This document shows, one piece after another, positions 16,584-23,425 of a stretch of 29,060 bases of DNA. The first letter of the stretch is position 1. Each line of letters starts with the position of its first letter. This DNA is from an uncultured Prevotella sp. (GTDB taxonomy: Bacteria; Bacteroidota; Bacteroidia; Bacteroidales; Bacteroidaceae). The stretch is taken from positions 1 through 29,060 of the forward strand of contig CALFUF010000084.1 in the NCBI GenBank assembly GCA_937916405.1, written 5' to 3'. Made by a program: the position numbers and the translations under genes. The notes under the pieces are model-generated. The model ran no database searches. It saw only the letters and a list, made by a program, of their open reading frames with translations, and was not told the origin of the DNA.

Positions 16584-17534
16584 TTATTTCACGATGACTT
16601 TCTTCACACCTTTAGTGGTCTTCACGATATTCACACCAGGACGATAGTCGTTGACACGACGACCTGTCAGGTCATAGATACCCTGTACCTCTTCGTTACC
16701 AGATGCCACAGTATTCTGAATACCTGATGTTGACTTCTTATAGAGATATACGCCATCGAGGGCAAGAGCAGATCCTTTCTCCGTAATGGTAATCTTCTTC
16801 ATACCCGTGTCAGGGTCAACAGCACCAGCAGTCCATTTAGAATTGGTACCACCATCGAAACCTACATTAAAGATAATAGTACCAGTCGGTTTGCTGAAGT
16901 CACACTCAAAGCCGAAGTCACCATCCTCGTCAAGCAGATCCTTGATGGGGATGTCTAGATAATACCACTTATTAACAGCGGGAGCATTTCCCACACCCAC
17001 CAATTCACCTTTCATAGCACCCACATCCTTGTTGACTACCAACTTAATCTCTCCACCAGTGGGTCCGAAAGTGAACTTGAAGTTCTTGGTTGCTGTCTCC
17101 GCACCAATATTCATGAAACCAATATGCAGGATATGATCCTCTGTAATACATGAAAGGTCATAAGCCTGACTCTTAGCGCCAAAATGACCGGCTCCCCAAT
17201 CGTAAAGAGGTGTCATGTCCAATTTGTCATCACCACCCCAAGAATTCTTCTGAGAATCCTCAATATCATATAAGGTAAATTGTGTAGCATCCCATTGGGC
17301 TGTCCAGTAATAGAACTGGTTCTTCACCATTGCGGGGTCGAGGTTCTGGTTAGACAAGATGTTACTACCCATTGCCGTAACCTGTGCATCTGGAGCATAG
17401 ATGACCACGTAGTCCTTTCCTTTCGAGAAGTCAAAGCCTCCTGCTGGAGCCTCGGTAATGTACTGTGCACTTGCTGGCATGGACACCATCATCAAGGCAC
17501 CTGCCAACATCGAAATAAAGTAATTCTTCTTCAT
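16584..17534 (-). CDS. Secreted single-module protein, probable beta-glucan-binding protein (316 aa)
   Basis: A signal peptide (MKKNYFISMLAGALMMVSMPA) is followed by one beta-rich module of about 240 aa. It carries KWYYLDIPIKDLL and ends near LALDGVYLYKK, matching the pattern of the three repeats in the GH16 enzyme encoded next. The tail (IYDLTGRRVNDYRPGVNIV, then a basic end) is a variant of the locus tail. No catalytic residues are apparent. As first gene of the GH16-GH128 operon and a stand-alone copy of the module, it probably binds glucan at the cell surface, like a surface glycan-binding protein; this is inference. The promoter and shared upstream element are at 17581-17743. Confidence 0.75.
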   Translation of the reverse strand: MKKNYFISMLAGALMMVSMPASAQYITEAPAGGFDFSKGKDYVVIYAPDAQVTAMGSNILSNQNLDPAMVKNQFYYWTAQWDATQFTLYDIEDSQKNSWGGDDKLDMTPLYDWGAGHFGAKSQAYDLSCITEDHILHIGFMNIGAETATKNFKFTFGPTGGEIKLVVNKDVGAMKGELVGVGNAPAVNKWYYLDIPIKDLLDEDGDFGFECDFSKPTGTIIFNVGFDGGTNSKWTAGAVDPDTGMKKITITEKGSALALDGVYLYKKSTSGIQNTVASGNEEVQGIYDLTGRRVNDYRPGVNIVKTTKGVKKVIVK

Positions 17535-17580
17535 AATCTTTAAGTTGTAGTAATTAATGTTTTGTTTTAACTTTCGACGG

Positions 17581-17610
17581 CAAAGGTATATAATAATATA
17601 AGGTGGGAAA
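17581..17610 (-). promoter_or_regulatory. Promoter of the binding protein-GH16-GH128 operon
   Basis: TACCTTTG on the minus strand (17588-17581) is the -7 box, 47 bp before the ATG. The -33 place again holds TTTTCCCAC, not TTG, as in the promoters at 4279 and 10834. Confidence 0.65.
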
Positions 17611-17687
17611 AGGGTGTATAACTAAAAATGTGGATGATGATAAGCGCAAGAAATTTGTAACTGTCTGTTAGTTAGATAGATAAAAAG

Positions 17688-17743
17688 AACGTCCACTTGG
17701 GGAAAAGTGGACGTTATATAGAGGTGTAAACAAAACAATTATC
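17688..17743 (-). promoter_or_regulatory. Shared upstream element, copy A, with hairpin
   Basis: The element 17706-17743 matches copies B and C at 33 of 38 positions, with GAGGTGTAAAC and AACAATTATC intact. The adjoining perfect inverted repeat has 11-bp arms (17688-17698 and 17705-17715) around a 6-nt loop. Two base pairs differ from copy B with compensating changes. On the minus strand the stem is followed by TCTTTTT. The element is 118 bp from the -7 box. Confidence 0.6.
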
Positions 17744-17773
17744 CCGATAAACGGGGTGTTTATCGGGATAATT
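17737..17773 (-). terminator. Strong hairpin terminator of the aquaporin gene
   Basis: A perfect 15-bp stem (17737-17751 with 17759-17773) encloses a 7-nt loop. On the minus strand it is followed by TTGTTTTGTTT, 25 bp beyond the aquaporin stop. The far arm overlaps the end of the shared regulatory element. Confidence 0.85.
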
Positions 17774-17798
17774 TTTATGTTATAAAACAGGTTTCTTT

Positions 17799-18476
17799 TT
17801 ACTTCTCTTCGGGATCGATCAGTTTCCAGATGCATGCGGCAAGTGCGCCACCTACGAAAGGACCAACGATGAATACCCAGAGCTGAGCCAGAGCCTTACC
17901 ACCCTCAAAGAGTGCGGGACCGATAGAACGGGCTGGGTTCACAGAGGTACCTGTGTAGTTGATACCTACCAAGTGAATGAGGATCAGAGCAAGACCGATA
18001 GCAAGACCAGCGAAGTTGTTGGTAGCACCGTTTGTTTTTGCGGTAGCACCCAATACTACGAGCACGAAGATAAAGGTGAGCACGATCTCCGCAATCAAAC
18101 CGTTCATCACGTTCTCTGAGGCACAGGCGTTAGCACCTGTTGCTGTACCACGGGCAAGACCTGGATCGGTAGATACAAGGAAAGCGAGAAGGGCTGCTGC
18201 GATAATAGCGCCAATCACCTGGAAAACCATGTACATACCACAATCCTTTGCATTCATACGACCGCTCAGGAACACACCTAATGTGATAGCGGGATTGATA
18301 TGGCAACCAGAGATACCACCAATGGCATATGCCATAGCTACTACAGAGAGACCGAACGCAATTGCCGTTCCTACTACTGATGCTGTATCAACACCACAAT
18401 TCAGGCTGACTGCAGCACCGCATCCCAAGAATGTCAGCACGAATGTGCCTACCATTTCAGCTAAATACTTTTTCAT
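17799..18476 (-). CDS. aqpZ: Aquaporin Z-like water channel (225 aa)
   Basis: Six hydrophobic helices and two half-helices carry the paired NPA motifs HINPAITL (Asn61) and SVNPARSI (Asn180). The selectivity-filter residues Phe41, His168, Thr177 and Arg183 keep the same set and relative positions as E. coli AqpZ (F43, H174, T183, R189), which marks a water channel and not a glycerol facilitator. The length of 225 is normal for the family. It is a single-gene unit with its own promoter (18520-18550) and terminator (17737-17773), and it separates the glucan locus from the next genes. Confidence 0.95.
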   Translation of the reverse strand: MKKYLAEMVGTFVLTFLGCGAAVSLNCGVDTASVVGTAIAFGLSVVAMAYAIGGISGCHINPAITLGVFLSGRMNAKDCGMYMVFQVIGAIIAAALLAFLVSTDPGLARGTATGANACASENVMNGLIAEIVLTFIFVLVVLGATAKTNGATNNFAGLAIGLALILIHLVGINYTGTSVNPARSIGPALFEGGKALAQLWVFIVGPFVGGALAACIWKLIDPEEK

Positions 18477-18519
18477 ATCCTTATTCGTTTAAGTGATTAA
18501 TAAATCTAATATCTGAACG

Positions 18520-18550
18520 CAAAAGTAGTCAATTTATTTCACATTCGCAA
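18520..18550 (-). promoter_or_regulatory. Promoter of the aquaporin gene
   Basis: TTG (18550-18548) and TACTTTTG (18527-18520) on the minus strand are 20 bp apart, a complete Bacteroidetes promoter about 45 bp before the ATG. Confidence 0.75.
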
Positions 18551-18593
18551 GCAAAATCGGCAAAATCATCACTTTTCAGTATAGATGGCGTTC

Positions 18594-18824
18594 TTAAAGA
18601 GGAAGCTCAACAATGAACAGTGTCTTCTGACGGTCAGACTCCGCTACCAGCTGACTTGCCTGTTGCAGTTCCTCATTACGCTGCGCAGTCTCATCATTCA
18701 CTTGCCGAATATCACCCATGTGGCGGTTCAGGGAGTCTTGCATCGCCGCGAAACTGTTCAGCAACCGTGCTACAATCTTCCCTTGCTCCTGAATCGTATC
18801 CACTGTTTTACCAGCCTGCTGCAA
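18594..18824 (-). other. Possible coiled-coil ORF or gene remnant (76 codons)
   Basis: An open frame in an otherwise empty gap encodes a polar, Gln-rich helical stretch (for example RQVNDETAQRNEELQQASQL) likely to form a coiled coil. Its only upstream start is a TTG that overlaps a TATATTTG -7-like box, and no good start follows until an internal ATG that would leave 49 residues. It could be the remnant of a longer gene or a small real gene. I do not recognise a family. Confidence 0.25.
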
Positions 18825-18873
18825 ATATAAGCATTTTATCGTTATTTTGCTATCTATTCTCCTTATTTTTTTC

Positions 18874-18881
18874 TATCTTTG
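18874..18881 (+). promoter_or_regulatory. -7 box of the esterase-like gene
   Basis: TATCTTTG lies 18 bp before the chosen ATG at 18900. It overlaps the TTG that would open a longer frame at 18879, which argues against that start. No well-spaced -33 was seen. Confidence 0.55.
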
Positions 18882-18899
18882 CAACAATCAAATAAATTT

Positions 18900-19907
18900 A
18901 TGATGGAAATGACAGAGAATCCTTACGTAAAACAATATCCAGAATTGATGGCTGGCAAGACCATCTTGTATTGTCATGGTTTTGGCAGCAGTGGACAGTC
19001 AGGAACAGTAGAGCGGTTGCGTATCGTGATGCCCAACGCACGGGTGATAGCCCCTGACCTTCCTGTCGACCCGCACGAGGCGATTGCCTTGCTTCACACC
19101 ATCTGCGAGCAAGAGAAGCCCGACCTCATTATCGGTACGTCGATGGGGGGTATGTATACGGAACAGCTACGTGGCTTCGACCGCATCTGTATCAATCCCG
19201 CCCTGGAGATAGCGGAGACCATGAGGGCACACGGTATGACGGGTACCCAGCAGTTTCAGAATCCCCGACAGGACGGTGTGCAGGAGTTTTATGTGGACAA
19301 GGCGCTCGTCAAAGCGTATCGGGAGGTATCGGAACAGCGTTTCATCGGACTGACCCCAGAGGATGAGCAGCGGGTCTACGGACTCTTCGGCGACAAGGAT
19401 GACTTGGTAGACACGATGGATATTTTCTGTCAACACTACTCACAGGCTACCAACTTCCATGGTGAGCATCGGATGGACGACAAGAGCTATATGCATTCCG
19501 TCGTCCCTGTCATCCGCTGGATAGATGACAAGCAGGAGCACCGGCAGCGTCCTATTATATATATAGGTATAGAGACGATGATGGATGCTTATCAGAAACC
19601 TGCCTCTTCCGTACAGAAAGCCGTCCGACTACTGATAGAGCATTATGAGGTGTTCTTCGTGGCACCACCACCTTTCCATGGAGGATGGACGGAGATAGCA
19701 TGGCTTGATGACTATATCAACGTTCCTGCCTGGCGGCACACCATCTTCACTCCACGCCGTGAGTTACTGTATGGCGACTACCTGATTGTCTCCCCTCAAC
19801 AGGGGAGGTTGGAGGGGTCGTTGGCGACCCTCCTCGAATATGGTTCCGACACGTTCAAGACGTGGGAGGACATCATCGAATACTTCTCAAGACTCGGAGG
19901 GCAGTAG
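18900..19907 (+). CDS. YqiA/YcfP-like alpha/beta hydrolase fused to a degenerate 5'-nucleotidase-like domain (335 aa)
   Basis: Residues about 18-210 form an alpha/beta hydrolase of the YqiA/YcfP (UPF0227) type, with TILYCHGFGSSGQSGT at the oxyanion region and the nucleophile elbow GTSMGG (Ser81). Candidate Asp165 and a later His complete the triad. Such proteins are small esterases. Residues about 217-335 resemble 5'(3')-deoxyribonucleotidases of the HAD superfamily: YEVFFVAPPPFHGGW, YGDYLIV and FKTWEDIIEYF all match. But the catalytic DxD at the strand after IIYI reads GIE, so this domain is probably inactive as a phosphatase. A palindromic repeat is embedded in frame at residues about 298-307. 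ATG 18900 is chosen since the promoter overlaps earlier starts. The 3' end overlaps the convergent gene by 21 bp. Confidence 0.8.
   Translation: MMEMTENPYVKQYPELMAGKTILYCHGFGSSGQSGTVERLRIVMPNARVIAPDLPVDPHEAIALLHTICEQEKPDLIIGTSMGGMYTEQLRGFDRICINPALEIAETMRAHGMTGTQQFQNPRQDGVQEFYVDKALVKAYREVSEQRFIGLTPEDEQRVYGLFGDKDDLVDTMDIFCQHYSQATNFHGEHRMDDKSYMHSVVPVIRWIDDKQEHRQRPIIYIGIETMMDAYQKPASSVQKAVRLLIEHYEVFFVAPPPFHGGWTEIAWLDDYINVPAWRHTIFTPRRELLYGDYLIVSPQQGRLEGSLATLLEYGSDTFKTWEDIIEYFSRLGGQ
19791..19819. repeat. Palindromic GC-rich repeat, copy 2, inside a coding region
   Basis: TCCCCTCAACAGGGGAGG followed by TTGGAGGGGTC nearly repeats the intergenic copy at 661-690. Here it is read in frame and adds about ten residues (SPQQGRLEGS) between the YGDYLIV and LLEYGSDTF segments of the nucleotidase-like domain. 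Confidence 0.65.
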
Positions 19908-22898
19908 AACGACACCGTGTTGCTTCTTTCCGTCCATCATGATCTTCAAAGGACGGTCGAAACGCACATGGCGCACATACTGGGTCTCCTCCACTGCCGG
20001 CATGGCATCGAGGATCTCCTTTTGGAGCACACCATCCCCCGTATAGGTGTTGATGGTGAAGTACCCTACCCCGAACGAGGTCAGGTTCTGGAAGAAGTGA
20101 GTACCCTGCGAGGGGTCTACATGGTAGTTTTTCAGTCCTGCCTCCACGATGACACGGGCGGCGGAGATATGGGGCCACTTCACGGGGATACCCAACCAGT
20201 AGTCACTGCTGCCCCAGCGTCCCGGTCCTATCAGCACGTAGTTCTTATCGGCATCCAGGAACTTGCGGTTAATCTGCTCTATCTCGTCAGCGATATAAGG
20301 ATTATTCGCTGCGGTAAAGTCATCGTCCGTCTTCACATAGACGACATCAACGACATCCTCTGAGATACCATGTCCCAAGGAGTTCTGGGAGCGCAACAGG
20401 CACTGCTCGTCAGGAATCACGGCAAGGTCCTCGTCCAGCACTTGCTTGGAGTCGACGATAGGACGGATCTGCAACAGGTAGAAGTCACCTGTCGTTCCTT
20501 GCGGTGTACTGCTCAGGTTACAGGCGAACTCGATCTCCACGGGACGGCGCATATCCTCAGAGCCGTATTTCTGTGCCATCTGCAAGATCTCCGGCAAGGG
20601 GAAGATACCCTGCTGCAACACCCCACAGAACGAGATGACCTTACGTCCGCCCTCGTAGATACCGTCACGGATAATCTGGTCGGAGGGGTCATAGGTGGAG
20701 GCGATACCGTTCAGCGAGCCGTCCTTGTCAGCCTCCTTCACGCGCAGACTCTTGATATTGAAACCGTCATCCACCTTGAAGTCGTCACCCACATGTGACA
20801 TATCCAAGGCATAGAAACGGGTCTGTGTCTCCTTCAGGGCGGTATCCATCTCGGAGGTCTGCAACACCTGTGTGGGATGATAGGGTGACACACGGAGGGT
20901 CTGTCCGCCATCCACGATATATTTTCCTAATCCCAAAGCGAGGGAGGCGATACCCTCCTCTGCTGTCTCGTCGCCAATCGGATAATAGTTCAGGGAGCGC
21001 AGCACACCACTGAACGTGGGATAGTAATGGTCCCCGTACTGGTGTCCCACCACCTCCTGCAGGATGACAGCCATCTTCTCCTGGTCGATGACATTCGAGG
21101 TAGCGGTCATATATGCCTTCGAGTCCTTGTAATAGACGGAGGCATAGACACCCTTGATGGCACAGGCGAGCATCCGCAGCATCTCATACTTATCCTCTAA
21201 ATAGGGTATCATATAGGTACTGTAGATACCTGCGAACGGCTGGTAATGGCTGTCCTCCAACAACGAACTGGAGCGTACGGCAATCGGCGATTTCACCGCC
21301 TCGAAGAAGGTGAAGAAGTCAGCGATCAGCGAGTCTGGCAACTGCGCCCGTAGGAAATGCTGTAGGATCTCCTCGTCAGAGGCGTCACTCAAGGCGATGC
21401 TCCACAGGTTGTTCTTATCCATGAACTCATCGAAGAAGTCGGTACAGAGCACGACGGTCTTGGGGATGGAGACGGTGGCGTTCTCAAACTTATTCAACTC
21501 CGCATGGCGTTTGATGATATTATCCAGGAAGGCGAGACCACGTCCCTTTCCTCCCAACGAGCCCTCACCGATACGGGCGAAGTGGGCGTAACGGTCGAAC
21601 TTCAGACGGTCGAACACAGCGACGACACCGATATTCTTCATGCGACGATACTGTACGATGGCATCGAAGATAATCTGTCGGTGGGCATCCACATCCTGTA
21701 ACTTATGCCATGTCACCGTCTTCAGGAAGGCGGAGACGGGGAAGATGGCACGGGCACACAGCCAACGGCTCATGTGGTTACGGGAGATATGGTAGAGCAT
21801 GGAGTCGTTGGGAATCTTGAAGATATTATCCTGCAACTCCTTCAGGGACGACACCCTCATGATCTCCTCACGGGTCACGGGGTTACGGAAGATAAAGTCA
21901 CCGAAGCCCATGTGCTCCTCGATGATATGACGCAGGTCGACATTCATCTTCTTCGAGTTCTTGTCGACGAAGTCAAAGCCCTCTGCCTCCGCCTTCTCCT
22001 TATTGGCGATCTCACTGCTCTGCAGAATCAGCGGCACATACTCGTCCCGCTTACGGATCTCACGCAGCAGTTTCAGACCAGCCTCCGCATCACCCTCCTC
22101 CACATGCGACAGTCTGCCTGCCGCGGTCCTCATCGGGAAACGGGTATCACTGATCACGCCCAGCACGTTATCATGGTATTTCTCATACCACTCCATTGCC
22201 TCCTCGTAGTTCGTGGCAAGCACCACTTTCGGACGACCACGCTTACGCTGGGCGGCGGCATGGGGGTTCAGCGCCTCCGTCGAGAAGTTCTTACTCTGGG
22301 CAAGGATATAGTTATAGAGGTTAGGCAGTACCGAGGAGTAGAAGCGGATGTTATCCTCCACCAGCATGATCATCTGCACACCAGCTTCCTTGATGTCGTG
22401 CTCGATATTCATCTTGTCCTCTATCAGTTTGATGATGGAGAGGATGAGGTTAGTATTACCTAACCAGCAGAACACATAATCGAAGATCGACATGTCCTCG
22501 TTCTCGATACGCTTGGTGATACCATGCGAGAAGGGAGTCAGTACGACACAGGGAATCTGGGGTGCCGACTGCTTGACATCACGCGCCACGGCAAAGGCGT
22601 CATTGTCGGCATTACCCGGCATACAGATAATCAGGTCGATATCAGTGGTCCTCAGCACTTCCTCCGCCTCCGCCGTCGTACTGACCTGCGTGAAGGTGGG
22701 CGGGTAGCGCAGTCCCAGTTCCATATACTCGTCAAACAGTTTCTCGTCGATACGTCCGTCGTCCTCCAACATAAACGCATCATAGGGGTTAGCGACTATC
22801 AGGATATTGAAGATACGGCGTGTCATCAAGTTGACAAACGACACATCTTTCAGATAAAACTGATTCCACTCATTCGGTATTTTATTGGTCTCGTCCAT
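19887..22898 (-). CDS. Two-receiver PEP/pyruvate-binding (PPDK_N) domain protein (1003 aa)
   Basis: Residues 30-165 look like a degenerate receiver domain. Residues 175-330 form a second one with acidic pocket Glu181/Asp182 (MLVEDN), candidate phospho-acceptor Asp251 (VISDTRF) and Lys313. From about 440 a PPDK_N ATP-grasp domain follows: GEGSLGGKGRGLAFLDN, then PIAVRSSSLLEDSHYQPFAG, and a later LLQIRPIV. This domain binds ATP in PEP synthase and pyruvate phosphate dikinase, but I see no swivelling-domain histidine motif or PEP-binding barrel, so PEP synthesis is not supported. Similar long proteins are common in Bacteroidetes and usually annotated only by domain. MDETNKIPNEW is taken as the start because promoters lie immediately upstream. 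The 3' end overlaps the convergent esterase gene by 21 bp. Confidence 0.8.
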   Translation of the reverse strand: MDETNKIPNEWNQFYLKDVSFVNLMTRRIFNILIVANPYDAFMLEDDGRIDEKLFDEYMELGLRYPPTFTQVSTTAEAEEVLRTTDIDLIICMPGNADNDAFAVARDVKQSAPQIPCVVLTPFSHGITKRIENEDMSIFDYVFCWLGNTNLILSIIKLIEDKMNIEHDIKEAGVQMIMLVEDNIRFYSSVLPNLYNYILAQSKNFSTEALNPHAAAQRKRGRPKVVLATNYEEAMEWYEKYHDNVLGVISDTRFPMRTAAGRLSHVEEGDAEAGLKLLREIRKRDEYVPLILQSSEIANKEKAEAEGFDFVDKNSKKMNVDLRHIIEEHMGFGDFIFRNPVTREEIMRVSSLKELQDNIFKIPNDSMLYHISRNHMSRWLCARAIFPVSAFLKTVTWHKLQDVDAHRQIIFDAIVQYRRMKNIGVVAVFDRLKFDRYAHFARIGEGSLGGKGRGLAFLDNIIKRHAELNKFENATVSIPKTVVLCTDFFDEFMDKNNLWSIALSDASDEEILQHFLRAQLPDSLIADFFTFFEAVKSPIAVRSSSLLEDSHYQPFAGIYSTYMIPYLEDKYEMLRMLACAIKGVYASVYYKDSKAYMTATSNVIDQEKMAVILQEVVGHQYGDHYYPTFSGVLRSLNYYPIGDETAEEGIASLALGLGKYIVDGGQTLRVSPYHPTQVLQTSEMDTALKETQTRFYALDMSHVGDDFKVDDGFNIKSLRVKEADKDGSLNGIASTYDPSDQIIRDGIYEGGRKVISFCGVLQQGIFPLPEILQMAQKYGSEDMRRPVEIEFACNLSSTPQGTTGDFYLLQIRPIVDSKQVLDEDLAVIPDEQCLLRSQNSLGHGISEDVVDVVYVKTDDDFTAANNPYIADEIEQINRKFLDADKNYVLIGPGRWGSSDYWLGIPVKWPHISAARVIVEAGLKNYHVDPSQGTHFFQNLTSFGVGYFTINTYTGDGVLQKEILDAMPAVEETQYVRHVRFDRPLKIMMDGKKQHGVVLLPSES

Positions 22899-22917
22899 AA
22901 ATTCTGCTTTTCATTTG

Positions 22918-22948
22918 CAAAATTACGAATAAACGAGAGCATAACAAA
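22918..22948 (-). promoter_or_regulatory. Proximal promoter of the PPDK_N-domain gene
   Basis: TTTG (22948-22945) and TAATTTTG (22925-22918) on the minus strand are 19 bp apart, about 20 bp before the ATG. Confidence 0.7.
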
Positions 22949-22970
22949 AAGAATTCATTCTTTTTTTTTG

Positions 22971-23120
22971 CCGAGTGTGAGTAATTTCGAGACCATAGAT
23001 CTCAAAGTTACGAAAAAACGAGTGAAATGCAAAAGGAAAGTTCACTTTTCTTTTCATTTCCGAGTGCCAAGTAAGTTCGACAGAAAGTCAAAGTTACGAA
23101 AAAAGTCTGTAACAAAAGAC
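22971..23120 (-). repeat. Tandem repeats carrying further promoter-like boxes
   Basis: Two imperfect repeats starting CCGAGTG (22971 and 23061) each contain TCAAAGTTACGAAAAAA. On the minus strand each supplies a TAACTTTG box (23010-23003 and 23096-23089), with TTTG 19 and 16 bp upstream. With the box at 22918 this gives three -7 boxes at 85 and 86 bp intervals. They may be stacked promoters for the 1003-aa gene. Confidence 0.55.
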
Positions 23121-23425
23121 GGATTTTGGAAGATTAACGCAGAATGACCGTAAATAAAAGGCAAGACGGGGAAAATCGGGGAAGTTCAGTTTTAGGCTGA
23201 ATACATATTTGAGAGGAATAAAGAAGTAGTTGGGTCTCTTATCCGTAACCCGTGAGACGGTTTTGAGAGCCAGTTAAACTTCGTTAATCAGATAGACAAG
23301 ATGGGGCATAACGACGCACCTTTCACCACCCGTTTCTGATTCCGCAAACTGCTATATTTTGCATAGCAATAGAACCAAGAAAAGATAGTAGTTTTGCAGC
23401 CGGAATTTAAAAACGAGTAAGAAAC
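23121..23425 (+). other. Gap before the integrase gene, likely element boundary
   Basis: No gene is supported here. A TAGTTTTG box at 23389-23396, 30 bp before the integrase ATG, is a plausible -7 element without a good -33. The attachment site of the element should lie in or near this gap, but no direct repeat pairing it with the far end could be recognised. Confidence 0.4.

Noticed and set aside
21705..22463. A 252-codon plus-strand frame
   Set aside because: It is antisense to conserved receiver-domain coding sequence and shows a His- and Leu-rich shadow composition.
22524..23147. A 207-codon plus-strand frame
   Set aside because: Most of it is antisense to the PPDK_N-domain gene and the rest runs through the tandem promoter repeats.
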